The translations under genes were made by a program, and so were the position numbers. This document shows positions 13,202 to 19,319 of a DNA stretch of 19,319 nt, one piece after another; within the stretch, counting starts at the first letter, position 1, and every line of letters starts with the position of its first letter. The stretch comes from an uncultured bacterium. Lineage in GTDB: Bacteria > Actinomycetota > Coriobacteriia > Coriobacteriales > Coriobacteriaceae. Where the stretch lies: NCBI GenBank assembly GCA_905215115.1, contig CAJMOP010000028.1:1-19319 (forward strand), in the 5' to 3' direction. Under the pieces are notes generated by a model that was not told the origin of the DNA, did not search any database, and saw only the letters and a list, made by a program, of their open reading frames with translations.

Positions 13202-15181
13202 TTACTCCTTATTGCGACGGTAGAGGAAGTAACCGCCTGCGGAGATGACGGCAACGCCAGCGATGGCGAATGCGGCCACCATGCGGCCATCAAAACGATC
13301 GCCAGTGGTGGGCAGGCCGCCCTTGGTGTTCGTCTTGTTGGTGGTTACTGTGGTCGTGGTGTCGGACTTGCCAGGCTTCTCGGGCTTGGTGGTGGGCTGC
13401 TCGGGCTTAGCGGGCTGCTCGGGCTTAGCGGGCTGCTCGGGCTTAGCGGGCTGCTCGGGGGTACCGGGCTGCTCAGGAGTACCAGGCTGCTCGGGGGTGC
13501 CAGGCTGATCCGGGGTTACCGGGTCGGTGGCAAGAGCGTCCTTGGCGTAGGTGATGGACACCTTGAGGCCGTTGGTCTCGGTGTTCAGGTCGCTCGGGGT
13601 GAAGGGCGTGCTGAAATCCTCAGCCTTCAGATAAGCGCGCATCTCCTGGAGCAGGGCCTTGCACTTGACGTAGGTGTTCTCAGTGGCAGCCTTGCCGGCC
13701 TTGTTTGCCAGGGCGGTGCGGCCCTCAGTGGTGGTCTCGGCCTGCATAGCAGCATCGACCTCAAGGTTCTGTTCGATGAGCTCGTTCTGGAGAGCGTCGA
13801 GGTAGGCGCGAACGCCGGTGCCGAGCTGCTCGCGGTGCTCGTAGCAGAGGGAACTAATGTCCATGAGGACGTAGTTGATGGAGTTCTCGGGCTCCTCGTT
13901 GTTCACGATGTCCGTCTCTTCGCAGTGATCGTAGGAGACATCCTGATTGCTGAAGTAGGGGCTGACCTCGGTGAGCAGTGCAGAGTACAGAGGAATAGCG
14001 ACGGAGTAGGCGGCGCGGGAGAGCATCTCCCACTGAATGGTCGCGATCTCGGGGTCCATGTCCTGACGGATCTGGAAGAGGTTGGTCTCGGTGCTTCTTT
14101 CGGTGCCGATGGCGTAGACACCGTCGGTGTTGGCGTTGAGGCCGGGGACATTTTCGCCGCGGTTGCCAAATGCACGGATCATCTCAAAGGTGTTCCAGTC
14201 GGACTTGCCGGGCTGGAAGAACAGGGGCTGGATCTCGCTGACCATGGCCCCGATTTGGTCGGGGCCTTTTTTCGGTTTAACCGTGACGATGTCGTAATCC
14301 GCGCCCTTGGTCAACGGGGCCATGAAGTAATCGCGGCCCTGGACATAGCGAGTCCACTGATGAACGCCGGAATCGGCGACGCTTTTGCCATAGGTCTTGG
14401 CAACGTCGAACTTGCCGTCGGTGTACTCGGCGAAGCCATTTTTCTCGGGCATGGTCTGGATGCCCTCGGAGTGGAGGCAGTTCTCGGTGTCATCAAGGTT
14501 GACATCGTAATTGAGTCCGCCGATGTTGGGGTTGAGTGAGGCGACGTCATCGGCGAGCTTCATGGCGATCCACTGGTGGCCGGAAAGTGCGGCAAACAGC
14601 CAAGTCTCGTTGCTGTCGGCGATGATAATCTGATCGTTGCCGTTGGCGCCCTGCTCGTCGATGATCTTGCCGAGGAGCTCGACACCCTCACGTGCTTTGG
14701 CACTTTCGCCTAAGATAACGCTGCCGTAGCTATACTCGCCAATGCCAGTGTCGGTCAGGGGGTCTGCCTTGGCGGCTTTATCGTTCATGTTGGTGGTCAG
14801 CGTTGCGGAGCAGGACACGCCCTTCTCATTGATGCCTGCCTCAGAGTAGGCATCATAGCGCCCGTGCCACTGCGAAGGATGATCGCGCACGTAGCTATAA
14901 CGATATGTAGTCTTGGTCGACCTGTATGAGAAGCCGGACTCGTCTGAGCCGTAGGTATACCCGGGGGCATGCGACGGCTCAATGCCAAAGTGCTTGAGGT
15001 AGCGCGGGCCAAAGTCCTCGGCGCGACCATAGTACGTGTTGTTGTCGGCCGTAAGGTTTTTGCCCATGTACATTTGCGTGCAGGCGAGCGCAGATGTCGG
15101 CATGGACATGATGGTCGCAGCTCCAAAGGCGAGGCCTATGCCTAGCTTCTTGAGCGCGTTGACGGGGCGAGTTTTCCTCAT
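13202..15181 (-). CDS. Sortase-anchored C69 family dipeptidase
   Basis: A 659-residue surface protein. A signal peptide ends at ALA, directly before Cys34 (ACTQMYMGKNLT). In C69 (PepD-like) Ntn hydrolases this Cys becomes the catalytic N-terminal nucleophile after processing. The catalytic region continues with YYGRAEDFG and NEKGVSCSATLT and runs to about residue 430, followed by a helical stretch. A Pro-rich spacer of PEQPGT and PEQPAK repeats (about 555-596) precedes LPTTGD (623-628), a hydrophobic helix and a YRRNKE tail, the classic sortase signal. The enzyme should be covalently wall-anchored, cleaving short peptides outside the cell. GGAGG lies four bases before ATG 15181. An intrinsic-terminator-like sequence is embedded on the opposite strand at 14246-14272. 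Confidence 0.92.
   Translation of the reverse strand: MRKTRPVNALKKLGIGLAFGAATIMSMPTSALACTQMYMGKNLTADNNTYYGRAEDFGPRYLKHFGIEPSHAPGYTYGSDESGFSYRSTKTTYRYSYVRDHPSQWHGRYDAYSEAGINEKGVSCSATLTTNMNDKAAKADPLTDTGIGEYSYGSVILGESAKAREGVELLGKIIDEQGANGNDQIIIADSNETWLFAALSGHQWIAMKLADDVASLNPNIGGLNYDVNLDDTENCLHSEGIQTMPEKNGFAEYTDGKFDVAKTYGKSVADSGVHQWTRYVQGRDYFMAPLTKGADYDIVTVKPKKGPDQIGAMVSEIQPLFFQPGKSDWNTFEMIRAFGNRGENVPGLNANTDGVYAIGTERSTETNLFQIRQDMDPEIATIQWEMLSRAAYSVAIPLYSALLTEVSPYFSNQDVSYDHCEETDIVNNEEPENSINYVLMDISSLCYEHREQLGTGVRAYLDALQNELIEQNLEVDAAMQAETTTEGRTALANKAGKAATENTYVKCKALLQEMRAYLKAEDFSTPFTPSDLNTETNGLKVSITYAKDALATDPVTPDQPGTPEQPGTPEQPGTPEQPAKPEQPAKPEQPAKPEQPTTKPEKPGKSDTTTTVTTNKTNTKGGLPTTGDRFDGRMVAAFAIAGVAVISAGGYFLYRRNKE
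13395..13520 (-). repeat. Seven 18-bp tandem units encoding PEQPxx wall-spacer repeats
   Basis: Units of 18 bp start at 13395, 13413, 13431, 13449, 13467, 13485 and 13503 (plus-strand GGCTGCTCGGGCTTAGCG and variants; the last is more diverged). Three are identical, which suggests recent copy-number change. They encode PEQPAK then PEQPGT-type repeats in the C69 protein. Confidence 0.9.
14246..14272 (+). terminator. Intrinsic-terminator-like sequence antisense to the C69 gene
   Basis: On the plus strand GGCCCCGA (14246-14253), loop TTTGG, TCGGGGCC (14259-14266) and six T residues form a textbook terminator. It lies inside the C69 coding region, which is read on the other strand, where it encodes part of VKPKKGPDQIGAM. 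Confidence 0.6.
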
Positions 15182-15200
15182 TTTCCCTCCCAGCGTGCGA

Positions 15201-15224
15201 AAGCCCTCTGTCGCCAGAGGGCTT
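15201..15224 (-). promoter_or_regulatory. GNRA-capped hairpin in the C69 leader
   Basis: On the minus strand AAGCCCTCTG and CAGAGGGCTT form a perfect 10-bp stem closed by GCGA, 19 nt before the C69 start codon. It could stabilise the 5' end or act as a weak attenuator (only TTT follows). Confidence 0.55.
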
Positions 15225-15418
15225 CAGCCAATAAAGACACCTCATTAGCGTAACGAACTGGAAACAATATTCATCTATGAAAGAAACTTACTCGATAAGC
15301 GTGATGAAATATGCGATGAGCGGTTAATCGTACTCAGTTTGCAGCTTTACTTTAATAAAGACGCCCTGTAATTACTGTAGCCGAATAAAGTAGCTGGGAA
15401 TGCCCGAAATGAAAATCC
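15225..15418. other. AT-rich gene-free stretch, promoter region of the C69 gene
   Basis: This stretch is clearly richer in A+T than its surroundings and holds no convincing gene on either strand. It must contain the promoter of the C69 gene (minus), but several T/A-rich candidates exist and no -10/-35 pair stands out. Confidence 0.4.
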
Positions 15419-15449
15419 CCCGCTGTTTGACGAATGCATAAACAGCGGG
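15419..15449 (-). terminator. Terminator-like hairpin after the miniprotein gene
   Basis: CCCGCTGTTT (15449-15440 on minus) and AAACAGCGGG (15428-15419) form a perfect 10-bp stem with an 11-nt loop. GGATTTTC follows on the minus strand, a short U-run. It closes the lipid kinase/miniprotein unit. Confidence 0.65.
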
Positions 15450-15487
15450 AGAGGCCATAACTGGATGAATATCATACCAATGTGGAT

Positions 15488-15580
15488 TTACTTCTTTCGG
15501 CGGTGAATCACGTTGATGGCGTAACCGACGAGCATGGCCAAGACGATGACAATAAAGCCGATCAGGGGATTGTCGTTCAT
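15488..15580 (-). CDS. 30-residue single-pass membrane miniprotein
   Basis: ATG 15580 to TAA 15488 encodes 30 residues: a short polar start (MNDNPLIG), one hydrophobic helix (FIVIVLAMLVGYAINVI) and a basic tail (HRRKK), which fits an N-out, C-in single pass. GGAGG (15590-15586) lies five bases before the ATG and overlaps the TAG stop of the lipid kinase gene, so the two are probably translationally coupled. No homologue was recognised. Its size and position suggest an accessory subunit or regulator of the kinase, but nothing shows it directly. Confidence 0.72.
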   Translation of the reverse strand: MNDNPLIGFIVIVLAMLVGYAINVIHRRKK

Positions 15581-15589
15581 GGGGTCCTC

Positions 15590-16507
15590 CTATTTTCCGA
15601 GCGGTGAGAATTCGTCGACGATGAGGTCGAGGCATTGCGGAAGCGCGCGGGCTCCAAAGACGCCCGAATTGCTGGAGATAATCTCGCCATCGAACTGCAT
15701 GCCCAGCGACGGGGTGCAGGTGATCTTGGCTTCCTTGGTCTGGATGATCTTGAACTGCGGGCGCCCGAGTACCTTGCCGGCGGGGTCAAGCGCAGCGGTG
15801 ATCACAGTAGGCAGCAGCTGCACGGTGCGCACGGGTTCTATGACCGCAATGTCGACCATGCCATCGTTCATGCGGCAGTCGGGGAACAGGTTGATGTCGT
15901 TTTGGATGACCGAGGTGTTGCCGGCCATGCAGCAGATGCCGTCGAGCTCCTCGACAATGCCGTCATGCTCAATCGTAAAGTGCGCCACCGTGGGGTTGGG
16001 CGTGGCGAGCGCAGAGAGGAAGTAGGCGATCTCGCCGATGTCGTTTTTGGTGGGAGCGGCCTTCATCATGATCTCGGCGTCGAAGCCCGAGCCGGCGATG
16101 ATGATAAAGCCGTGGCGCTTCTCGTTGCCGTCCTCGTCGAGCCAAAAGAGCTCGCCCATGTCGACTTTGACCGTGCGACCGGCACGGCAGGCCTTGGCGA
16201 GCGCCGCCGCCTCAGGGGCATTGCCGATGTTGTTGAAGAACAGGCAGGCCGTACCGGAGGGGAAGATGAGCGTGGGGACACCGCATCCGCGCATCTGATC
16301 GAGCACGTTGGAGACGGTGCCGTCGCCGCCCGAAACGACCACGCGATCAAACTCGCGCACGTCTGCCACGGCGTCCTCGGGCTCCATGCCATCGCCGATA
16401 AAGCGCATCACGACCTCGTCGCCGCCTTGCGCGAGGGCGTGCGTGAATGCGTAGATTTCATCTGAGCTGGGGCCCGATGCCGGGTTGTGGATGATAAGGC
16501 AGCGCAT
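15590..16507 (-). CDS. Diacylglycerol/lipid kinase family protein (DagK/YegS type)
   Basis: A 305-residue enzyme with the DAGK catalytic fold, which phosphorylates diacylglycerol or a related lipid with ATP at the inner membrane face. It starts with CLIIHNPASG (nucleotide-binding strand), followed by VSGGDGTVSNVLD (GGDGT at 60-64), PSGTACLFF and IIAGSGFDAEIMM. The C-terminal beta-sandwich half includes MQFDGE, the usual DGE motif near the end. Length is normal for YegS/DgkB. The site before ATG 16507 is weak (GGGAACG). It is divergent from RNase D and coupled to a downstream membrane miniprotein. The lipid substrate cannot be told. Confidence 0.88.
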   Translation of the reverse strand: MRCLIIHNPASGPSSDEIYAFTHALAQGGDEVVMRFIGDGMEPEDAVADVREFDRVVVSGGDGTVSNVLDQMRGCGVPTLIFPSGTACLFFNNIGNAPEAAALAKACRAGRTVKVDMGELFWLDEDGNEKRHGFIIIAGSGFDAEIMMKAAPTKNDIGEIAYFLSALATPNPTVAHFTIEHDGIVEELDGICCMAGNTSVIQNDINLFPDCRMNDGMVDIAVIEPVRTVQLLPTVITAALDPAGKVLGRPQFKIIQTKEAKITCTPSLGMQFDGEIISSNSGVFGARALPQCLDLIVDEFSPLGK

Positions 16508-16537
16508 ACTTACGTTCCCGTTCTGTGACTAACCGAG

Positions 16538-16543
16538 TATAGT
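16538..16543 (+). promoter_or_regulatory. Candidate -10 box for RNase D
   Basis: TATAGT at 16538-16543, with a weak -35 (TTCCCG, 16514-16519) 18 nt upstream, would start a transcript near 16551, about 55 nt before ATG 16606. Confidence 0.4.
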
Positions 16544-16605
16544 TGTAAGGCAATGCCGATATCCTACCCGTGTTTTTCGGGCCTAACCTTATTCGATGGG
16601 TTGAT

Positions 16606-17739
16606 ATGTACATTTCCACACATCAGGCTCTACTCGACTTTTGCCAGCGCGCCCGTGAGTTTGACGCGATTGCCGTCGATACCGAGTTTTTGCGCGAGCG
16701 CACGTTCCATCCGCGCCTGTGTTTGGTTCAGATTGCCACCCCTGCCGAGAGCGTCGCGGTCGACCCTCTGGTGATCGACGACCTGTCGCCGCTGGCCGAG
16801 CTTATGGCCGACGAGAGCGTGACCAAAGTCTTCCACGCCTGCTCGCAGGATATGGAGGTTATGCTCCATACCGTGGGCGTGCTGCCGCGTCCGATTTTTG
16901 ACACGCAGGTGGCCGCCGCCTTTTTGGGCGAACGCCAGCAGATTTCCTACGGCGCGCTCGTGCAGACGTTTTGCGGCGTCTCGCTGCCCAAGACCGAGTC
17001 GCTGACCGACTGGTCGCGTCGCCCGCTGACCGACAAACAGATCGAGTACGCGATCGATGACGTCAAGTACCTGATCGTCGCCTTTACCGAGATGATGAGC
17101 CGCCTGCGCGAGCTGGGCCGCGTGGACTGGGTGCTCGACGAGCTGCGCCCGCTGGCTGGCGAGTCGCACTATCGCGCCGATCGCCACGAGGCGTTCCGTA
17201 AGGTCAAACGCATCAATTCGTGCAGCCGTCACCAGTTGGGCATCGCGCGCGAGCTCGCCGCCTGGCGCGAGGACCGCGCCGAGCGCCGCAACATCCCGCG
17301 CAAGTGGGTCATGTCCGACGATACGCTGCTGGCGCTCGTTAAGCGCAATCCCGTGCGCGTTGAGGAGTTCCGTAGCATTCGCGGTACCGACCAGTTGGGG
17401 GAGCGCGACGTGGACGGCGCGCTCATGGCCATCAAGCGCGGTGCGAGCTGCCCGCACGATCGCCTGCCGCTCATGGTGCGCGGGCATCGCCAGATTTCGC
17501 CGGAGCTTGAGAGCGTGACGGACCTGATGTATGCGCTTATTCGCTTGGTTGCCGAGCGCTCGGGGGTGGCGACCTCGGTCATTGCCTCGCGCGATGACCT
17601 GGCCGATTACATCGAGCATCCTGAGCAAAGCCCCCTGCGCGAAGGCTGGCGTTTTGAGCTTGTGGGTTCGCGCCTGGACGATCTGCTTTCCGGCAATATG
17701 GGGCTCACCGTGAAGGACGGAAAGATTGAGTTGTTATAG
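16606..17739 (+). CDS. rnd: Ribonuclease D
   Basis: A 377-residue 3'-5' exoribonuclease for tRNA and other structured RNA 3' ends. DEDDy catalytic motifs are in order: VDTEF (Asp25, Glu27), FHACSQDME (Asp82) and YAIDDVKYL (Tyr148, Asp152). The HRDC-type region follows around residues 210-280 (AWREDRAERRNIPRKWVMSDDTL), then a second helical HRDC-like part to the end. ATG 16606 fits the family N-terminus; GTG 16570 would add 12 residues. The ribosome site is poor (GGGTTG), so translation efficiency may be low. It is a stand-alone gene, divergent from the lipid kinase. Confidence 0.93.
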   Translation: MYISTHQALLDFCQRAREFDAIAVDTEFLRERTFHPRLCLVQIATPAESVAVDPLVIDDLSPLAELMADESVTKVFHACSQDMEVMLHTVGVLPRPIFDTQVAAAFLGERQQISYGALVQTFCGVSLPKTESLTDWSRRPLTDKQIEYAIDDVKYLIVAFTEMMSRLRELGRVDWVLDELRPLAGESHYRADRHEAFRKVKRINSCSRHQLGIARELAAWREDRAERRNIPRKWVMSDDTLLALVKRNPVRVEEFRSIRGTDQLGERDVDGALMAIKRGASCPHDRLPLMVRGHRQISPELESVTDLMYALIRLVAERSGVATSVIASRDDLADYIEHPEQSPLREGWRFELVGSRLDDLLSGNMGLTVKDGKIELL

Positions 17740-17762
17740 GGAAGCCTAGTCTGCTGAGTGGG

Positions 17763-17768
17763 TAGAAT
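17763..17768 (+). promoter_or_regulatory. Candidate -10 box of the zinc peptidase gene
   Basis: TAGAAT follows the rnd stop by 23 nt and precedes ATG 17804 by 35 nt. No good -35 box is visible. Confidence 0.4.
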
Positions 17769-17803
17769 GCCTCCAACGTGTAACTCGATTCGGAGGAATT
17801 CGT

Positions 17804-18508
17804 ATGCCCTACTACTATGGATACGGCTTTGGCATCGACCCGCTGTACCTGCTGGTTGTGCTTGTCTGCACGGTGCTTGGCCTTGCCGCACAGAACTATA
17901 TCAATTCGACGTACAAGACGTGGTCCAAGGTTCGCTCGGACGGCGACACGGGCGCTGCGGTCGCGCGCCGCATGCTCGACGCCAACGGCTGCAATGCCGT
18001 GGGTATCAAGGGCGTCGCTGGTGAGCTTACCGACCACTACAACCCGCAGGACAACAATCTGTATCTGTCGGATTCCAACCGTTCGGGCGGCTCGGTCGCA
18101 AGCGTTGCTGTCGCTTGTCACGAGGCAGGCCATGCCGCTCAGCGTCAAAGCGGCTATACCATGATGAAGGTACGCACCGCCCTCGTGCCGGTCGTCAACT
18201 TTACCCAGAACACTTGGACCATCGTGCTGCTCATGGGCCTGTTTATGAACATCGCGGGACTCACGACCCTCGCGCTGATCTTCTTCTCGTTTAGCGTGCT
18301 GTTCCAGTTCGTTACGCTGCCGGTCGAGATTGACGCCAGCCGCCGCGCCGTGGCGTACATCGAGCAGTCGGGCATGAGCTCCAAGCAGGTCAACGGTGCC
18401 AAGAAGGTCTTGACGGCAGCCGCGCTTACCTACGTGGCGGCGGCACTCACCTCGATTATTCAGCTGCTCTATCTTATGGCTCGCTACAACAGAAACTCCA
18501 ACCGATAA
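17804..18508 (+). CDS. YugP-like zinc metallopeptidase, membrane-bound
   Basis: A 234-residue integral membrane protein. After an aromatic N-terminus (PYYYGYGFG) comes a helix at about residues 11-31, then a cytoplasmic region ending in VACHEAGHAAQ, where HEAGH (106-110) supplies two zinc ligands and the catalytic Glu. Further helices lie at about 135-155, 158-178 and 202-224, and PVEIDASRRA probably carries the third ligand. This is the layout of the YugP/DUF2268-independent zinc peptidase family of Gram-positives, whose substrates are not known. CGGAGGAATT before ATG 17804 is a strong ribosome site. Confidence 0.88.
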   Translation: MPYYYGYGFGIDPLYLLVVLVCTVLGLAAQNYINSTYKTWSKVRSDGDTGAAVARRMLDANGCNAVGIKGVAGELTDHYNPQDNNLYLSDSNRSGGSVASVAVACHEAGHAAQRQSGYTMMKVRTALVPVVNFTQNTWTIVLLMGLFMNIAGLTTLALIFFSFSVLFQFVTLPVEIDASRRAVAYIEQSGMSSKQVNGAKKVLTAAALTYVAAALTSIIQLLYLMARYNRNSNR

Positions 18509-18524
18509 CAAATTGGGTCGCTGG

Positions 18525-18554
18525 GCGCCGCGGGGATTTGTGTCCCCGCGGCGC
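18525..18554 (+). terminator. Strong hairpin between the zinc peptidase gene and xseA
   Basis: GCGCCGCGGGGA and TCCCCGCGGCGC form a perfect 12-bp GC-rich stem with a 6-nt loop, just after the peptidase stop. No U-run follows (TGTACTATG), so it may be a Rho-type or 3'-protecting hairpin rather than a true intrinsic terminator. Confidence 0.55.
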
Positions 18555-18623
18555 TGTACTATGTGTTGGACTTGAATTTGCGCAGGGCCAGAGCCTTTGT
18601 GCACGATAACGAAAGGAGGTTGC

Positions 18624-19319
18624 GTGGCAGGTTGGAATCTAACCGGCAATAGCGTTTCCGCCGAGTTCGACGGTTCGGACGAGCAGGAGCGTAAAGAGCT
18701 CAGCGTGAGCCAGGCGGTAGAGATCGCCGCCGGTGCGCTCGATGCTATTCCGCAACTGATCGTCCTGGGCGAGGTCACGGGTTTCCGTGGTCCCAATGCC
18801 CGAAGTGGCCACTGCTACTTCCAGATTAAAGACGACTCGGCCGCCGTCGACTGCATCATCTGGAAGGGCGCCTATCTCAAGCGTACCTTCGATCTGCGTG
18901 ACGGCATGCAGGTGAGCTTTAAGGGCAGCTTCAATCTCTATAAGGCCACGGGCCGCATGAGCTTTGTCGCTCGCTCGTTTTCGCTGGCGGGGGAGGGTCT
19001 GCTGCGTCAACAGGTGGCGCAGTTGGCCGAAAAGCTACGCCGCGAGGGCCTGATGGACGAGTCCCGCAAACGCCGCATTCCGGTGTTTTGCTCACGCGTG
19101 GCGGCCGTCACCTCGCTTTCCGGTGCGGTAATCGACGACGTCAAGCGTACGCTGCGCCGTCGCAACCCGCTCGTCGAGCTTGTTTGCGTGGGCGCCAAGG
19201 TCCAAGGCGAGGGTGCGCCGGCCGAGCTCATTGAGGGCTTGCGCCGCGCCGCTTCCATTACGCCGGCGCCCGACTGTATTTTGCTGGTGCGCGGCGGCGG
19301 CTCCTTTGAGGACCTCATG
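18624..19319 (+). CDS. xseA: Exodeoxyribonuclease VII large subunit (C-terminus outside window)
   Basis: 232 residues from GTG 18624 to the window edge, about half of a typical XseA. The start follows AAAGGAGG at about five bases. The N-terminal OB-fold (about 25-122) has the family pattern: VLGEVTGFRGPNARSGHCYF, an IIWKG strand and LAGEGLLRQQ. The catalytic half begins with KLRREGLMDES, RIPVFCSRVAAVTSLSGAV, then AKVQGEGA and LLVRGGGSFEDL. The complete enzyme, with the small subunit XseB, degrades single-stranded DNA to oligonucleotides. Typically xseB follows, which would lie outside this window. Confidence 0.93.
   Translation, partial: MAGWNLTGNSVSAEFDGSDEQERKELSVSQAVEIAAGALDAIPQLIVLGEVTGFRGPNARSGHCYFQIKDDSAAVDCIIWKGAYLKRTFDLRDGMQVSFKGSFNLYKATGRMSFVARSFSLAGEGLLRQQVAQLAEKLRREGLMDESRKRRIPVFCSRVAAVTSLSGAVIDDVKRTLRRRNPLVELVCVGAKVQGEGAPAELIEGLRRAASITPAPDCILLVRGGGSFEDLM

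Noticed and set aside
13395..13520. Short regular repeats considered as a CRISPR array
   Set aside because: The 18-bp units are contiguous without spacers, in frame, and encode PEQPxx surface-protein repeats.
16553..16774. Possible leaderless upstream frame starting nine bases after TATAGT
   Set aside because: Its 73 codons overlap rnd out of frame and encode no recognisable protein; most likely chance.
16630..17628. 332-codon minus-strand frame
   Set aside because: Antisense to the DEDD motifs of RNase D; no domain or ribosome site.
17705..18796. 363-codon minus-strand frame
   Set aside because: Crosses rnd, the zinc peptidase and xseA in antisense, including a terminator-like hairpin; not a gene.

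Overview
The window looks like chromosomal DNA of a Collinsella-like member of the Coriobacteriia (Actinomycetota). This is inferred from high GC, dense short operons on both strands, -10 boxes such as TAGAAT, TATGAT and TATAGT with poor -35 boxes, and the gene set: a lysA under a lysine riboswitch, a D-aspartate ligase/racemase pair, an LPXTG-anchored C69 dipeptidase, and an ECF transporter with fused ATPases. No tRNA, rRNA, CRISPR array, phage or transposase gene was seen. Genus assignment is inference.

Layout. (1) 1-2869: lysA (minus, runs off the left edge) with a lysine riboswitch in its leader, divergent from an M20 amidohydrolase. (2) 2872-5736: a plus-strand run of a small membrane protein, an FxLYD lipoprotein-like or membrane-anchored protein whose Shine-Dalgarno lies in a long hairpin, a Cro/C1-like HTH protein, and a membrane-anchored Ser/Thr kinase with a leaderless-looking promoter. 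(3) 5774-6907: a secreted coiled-coil, lysozyme-like cell-wall protein (minus), with repeated AAGTTGA-type motifs around its promoter. (4) 7302-9389: a D-aspartate-ligase-like ATP-grasp enzyme and an Asp/Glu racemase, probably making and attaching D-Asp for peptidoglycan cross-bridges. (5) 9515-13070: an ECF transporter (S component, fused double ATPase, T component; minus) preceded by a 22-codon leader peptide with three consecutive Trp codons and an intrinsic terminator. This is a classical trp-type attenuator in front of a transporter. Two large palindromic elements sit between the S and ATPase genes. (6) 13202-15181: a sortase-anchored C69 dipeptidase with PEQP repeats. (7) 15488-16507: a diacylglycerol-kinase-family lipid kinase coupled to a 30-aa membrane miniprotein. 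(8) 16606-19319: RNase D, a YugP-like zinc metallopeptidase, and the start of xseA (runs off the right edge).

The strongest system-level result is the tryptophan-codon attenuator controlling an ECF transporter, which predicts that the transporter carries tryptophan or a close relative. The leader also holds an unusual 20-nt inverted repeat that links the leader-peptide codons just after the Trp run to a segment beyond the terminator. A second theme is cell-wall chemistry: lysine synthesis (lysA), D-Asp activation, a C69 peptidase and a lysozyme-like hydrolase all lie within about 15 kb.
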